Shown here one piece after another: positions 62,896 through 64,000 of a stretch of 64,000 nucleotides of DNA (the stretch's first letter is position 1; each line of letters begins with the position of its first letter). Below the pieces are notes generated by a model, which made no database searches, was not told the DNA's origin, and saw only the letters and a program-made list of their open reading frames with translations. This DNA comes from a virus. The translations under genes and the position numbers were made by a program. The stretch is from the IMG/VR virus record IMGVR_UViG_3300048997_000130, positions 62,001 to 126,000 of that record, one strand, 5' to 3'.

Positions 62896-63096
62896 TTAAT
62901 TTATTTGACCTTTGCAACACGGGCACGAGATTTTTCGCATTTGACTCGAACAATAAATGCGAGTGGAACATTCAGGACAACACACGGAACGCAGTGTCTT
63001 TTGAACGGGAGATTTCCTGCGAGCCAGCCAGGTTTGAGAAACCACGAAGCTGAACAACGCAAGAGTTATGAGGAGGAGGACCACTGAAAAATTCAT
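62896..63096 (-). CDS. membrane-anchored zinc-ribbon protein, 66 aa
   Basis: N-terminal helix FSVVLLLITLALFSFVVSQ, then CCPEC and CPCC with spacing of a zinc ribbon. ATGA overlap with the upstream gene. Confidence 0.6.
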   Translation of the reverse strand: MNFSVVLLLITLALFSFVVSQTWLARRKSPVQKTLRSVCCPECSTRIYCSSQMRKISCPCCKGQIN

Positions 63097-63329
63097 TTTT
63101 TCAAAATAAGAGTGGGGGATTCCAATTTGCGAAGACCTTCACGCTCGAGCTCCCACAACATTGCATAGACAATGATGGGAGGTTTGCGTGCGTCCTGGAA
63201 ATGGATCCACCAAGACAAAACTGATTGTGCAGGTTCGAAACGAATGGCCCCTAAAAGCTTGCCCGTTTTCCGGGCGATTTCAATTTTGCCCTTCCAAATT
63301 TGCCGAACCGGCTTTGTGATTTCTGCCAT
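63093..63329 (-). CDS. hypothetical protein, 78 aa
   Basis: Start ATG 63329 (MAEITKPVRQIWKGKIE), GGAGCGGG site; LSWWIHFQDARKPPIIVY middle. Not recognised. Confidence 0.6.
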   Translation of the reverse strand: MAEITKPVRQIWKGKIEIARKTGKLLGAIRFEPAQSVLSWWIHFQDARKPPIIVYAMLWELEREGLRKLESPTLILKK

Positions 63330-63345
63330 TTTTCCCGCTCCAAAT

Positions 63346-63371
63346 TCTATAAATTCGCCCATTGGATTTAC
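63346..63371 (-). promoter_or_regulatory. array promoter for 62896-63329
   Basis: GTAAAT, 14 nt, TATAGA. First, most upstream copy on the minus strand in the window. Confidence 0.65.
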
Positions 63372-63385
63372 GGTTGGCGGAGTTT

Positions 63386-63411
63386 GTAAATTAATGGGCG
63401 GGCCGGTTAGG
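63386..63411 (+). promoter_or_regulatory. array promoter, plus strand, for 63419-63652
   Basis: GTAAAT, 14 nt, GTTAGG, overlapping the AGGAGG ribosome site; divergent from the minus copy, 14 nt between first boxes. Confidence 0.6.
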
Positions 63412-63418
63412 AGGGAAC

Positions 63419-63652
63419 ATGGAAAAGAATTCAACTCAAATCGTTTGGTCCGGCGTGGTTTTCAGTGCACACAGCGGGAAGGAATTCCCTGTTCAAATTC
63501 GACAGGTGAACGCCGACCCGGACGATGGACTGGTCGAAATTCAAGTGGACGAGAAATGGGTGGCCGCTGACGACACTTTGGCCATGAATGCCTACATGCA
63601 AGCTTTCTTCGACGCTCGCAAGCAATTGCTTCTTCAAGAAGATAATCTGTAG
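63419..63652 (+). CDS. hypothetical acidic protein, 77 aa
   Basis: MEKNSTQIVWSGVVFSAHSG, beta strands, then AYMQAFFDARKQLLLQ helix. AGGAGGGAAC before ATG 63419. Not recognised. Confidence 0.65.
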   Translation: MEKNSTQIVWSGVVFSAHSGKEFPVQIRQVNADPDDGLVEIQVDEKWVAADDTLAMNAYMQAFFDARKQLLLQEDNL

Positions 63653-63676
63653 GAAACCGAGACATAACTAAGCTTT

Positions 63677-63709
63677 TCATGTAGGTGACAAAGTGCGTTA
63701 CCTACATGA
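63677..63709 (+). promoter_or_regulatory. hairpin over the start codon of the last gene
   Basis: TCATGTAGGT (63677-63686) pairs exactly with ACCTACATGA (63700-63709), which contains ATG 63706. May hide the start codon. Confidence 0.6.
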
Positions 63710-64000
63710 TAAAGCAAATTTTTTCGCCGCACCACGGAACTCATGTCAAATTGGGTCGGAAACATCCGACCTCCCGGCCGAAGCTGCATCTCAAAAATTA
63801 TTTGAGTCAGCTTCCTCTCCCGCCGGCTTCCTGTGATTTCAGCGCCAAAGCTCTCCCCGTTTTGTCCGATATTATGGGCAACGATAATTTGGGCGACTGC
63901 GTTATTGCTGGCGGTTACCATATTGTGGGCGTTGAAACTGGCAACGCTTCTACTTTATATCATGCAAATCCCGCTCAAATTATTCATGATTACTCGGCCA
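63706..64000 (+). CDS. GDC-motif protein, 5' part
   Basis: 98 residues visible; runs off the window. KLGRKHPTSRPKLHLKNYLS, PPASCDFSAKA, then DIMGNDNLGDCVIAGGYHIV. The NDxxGDCxxAxxxH pattern is known from phage proteins with a possible papain-like fold (Cys and His as catalytic pair); function uncertain. Confidence 0.55.
   Translation, partial: MIKQIFSPHHGTHVKLGRKHPTSRPKLHLKNYLSQLPLPPASCDFSAKALPVLSDIMGNDNLGDCVIAGGYHIVGVETGNASTLYHANPAQIIHDYSA

Noticed and set aside
35999-63400. The repeated intergenic element could be a transposon, CRISPR or REP repeat
   Set aside because: Only two hexamers and their distances are conserved; the sequence between is not repeated, orientation follows genes, and there are no spacers or target-site duplications.
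1-64000. CRISPR arrays, insertion sequences, rRNA, integrase or att sites
   Set aside because: No regularly spaced repeats, transposase-like frames, rRNA motifs or recombinase signatures were seen on either strand.

Overview
The window looks like part of a large (jumbo-class) tailed phage of a Gram-negative host. It is densely coded, with genes overlapping at ATGA and GTGA. It carries its own replication and nucleotide enzymes: a truncated NAD-dependent ligase, a class II ribonucleotide reductase with an intein, DNA polymerase III delta and delta-prime, PurZ, ThyX, a dNMP kinase, two deoxyribonucleotidase-like HAD proteins and a DHH phosphoesterase. It also carries lysis genes (a secreted transglycosylase, and an endolysin next to a lipoprotein) and an HNH homing-type nuclease. 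No capsid, tail, terminase or integrase gene is recognisable, so the rest of the phage lies outside the window. The host cannot be named from this sequence.

Bases 1 to about 32,000 are clearly AT-rich, with genes on both strands in short operons. Order: ligA 3' end; nrdJ-holA-holB block; a sigma-like protein ending in a DnaA-like DNA-binding domain; transglycosylase; purZ; HNH; thyX; a PAS protein; a dNMP kinase-DHH operon; a HhH-GPD glycosylase; endolysin-lipoprotein; a second HAD nucleotidase. The PurZ homologue has Ser where PurA has its catalytic Asp. That is the mark of the 2-aminoadenine (Z) DNA pathway.

From about 32,000 the composition turns GC-richer. After a PD-(D/E)XK nuclease-like gene, an AAA+ ATPase and paralogous small genes comes a roughly 28-kb array (35.9 to 63.4 kb) of some 75 very small genes, almost all on the minus strand. 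Most are unknown. Exceptions include a pentapeptide-repeat protein, winged-helix proteins, zinc proteins (one with a C4HC3 finger), a PDZ protein, a possible ADP-ribosyltransferase, small membrane proteins and an ATP-ligase-like protein that has lost its catalytic residues. This is the look of an early host-takeover region.

The main discovery candidate is in that array. Nearly every gene or gene pair is preceded by the same two-box element: GTAAAT (variants GTAAGT, GGAAAT), exactly 14 nt, then a hexamer nnTAnn (often TATAGT, CATAGA, CGTAGT). In about half the copies the Shine-Dalgarno GGAGG follows exactly 7 nt later. I located 62 copies by eye: 57 on the minus strand and 5 on the plus strand. 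Three of the plus copies precede plus-strand ORFs that otherwise break the one-strand pattern. It behaves like a phage-specific promoter that starts mRNA at the ribosome-binding site. One copy begins right at a long nested hairpin followed by a tRNA-like 3' domain (39084-39300); another precedes a structured RNA ending in a terminator (about 62445-62697). Both look like non-coding RNAs of unknown type. The sigma-like gene at 9770-11206 is a possible but unproven reader of the promoter.
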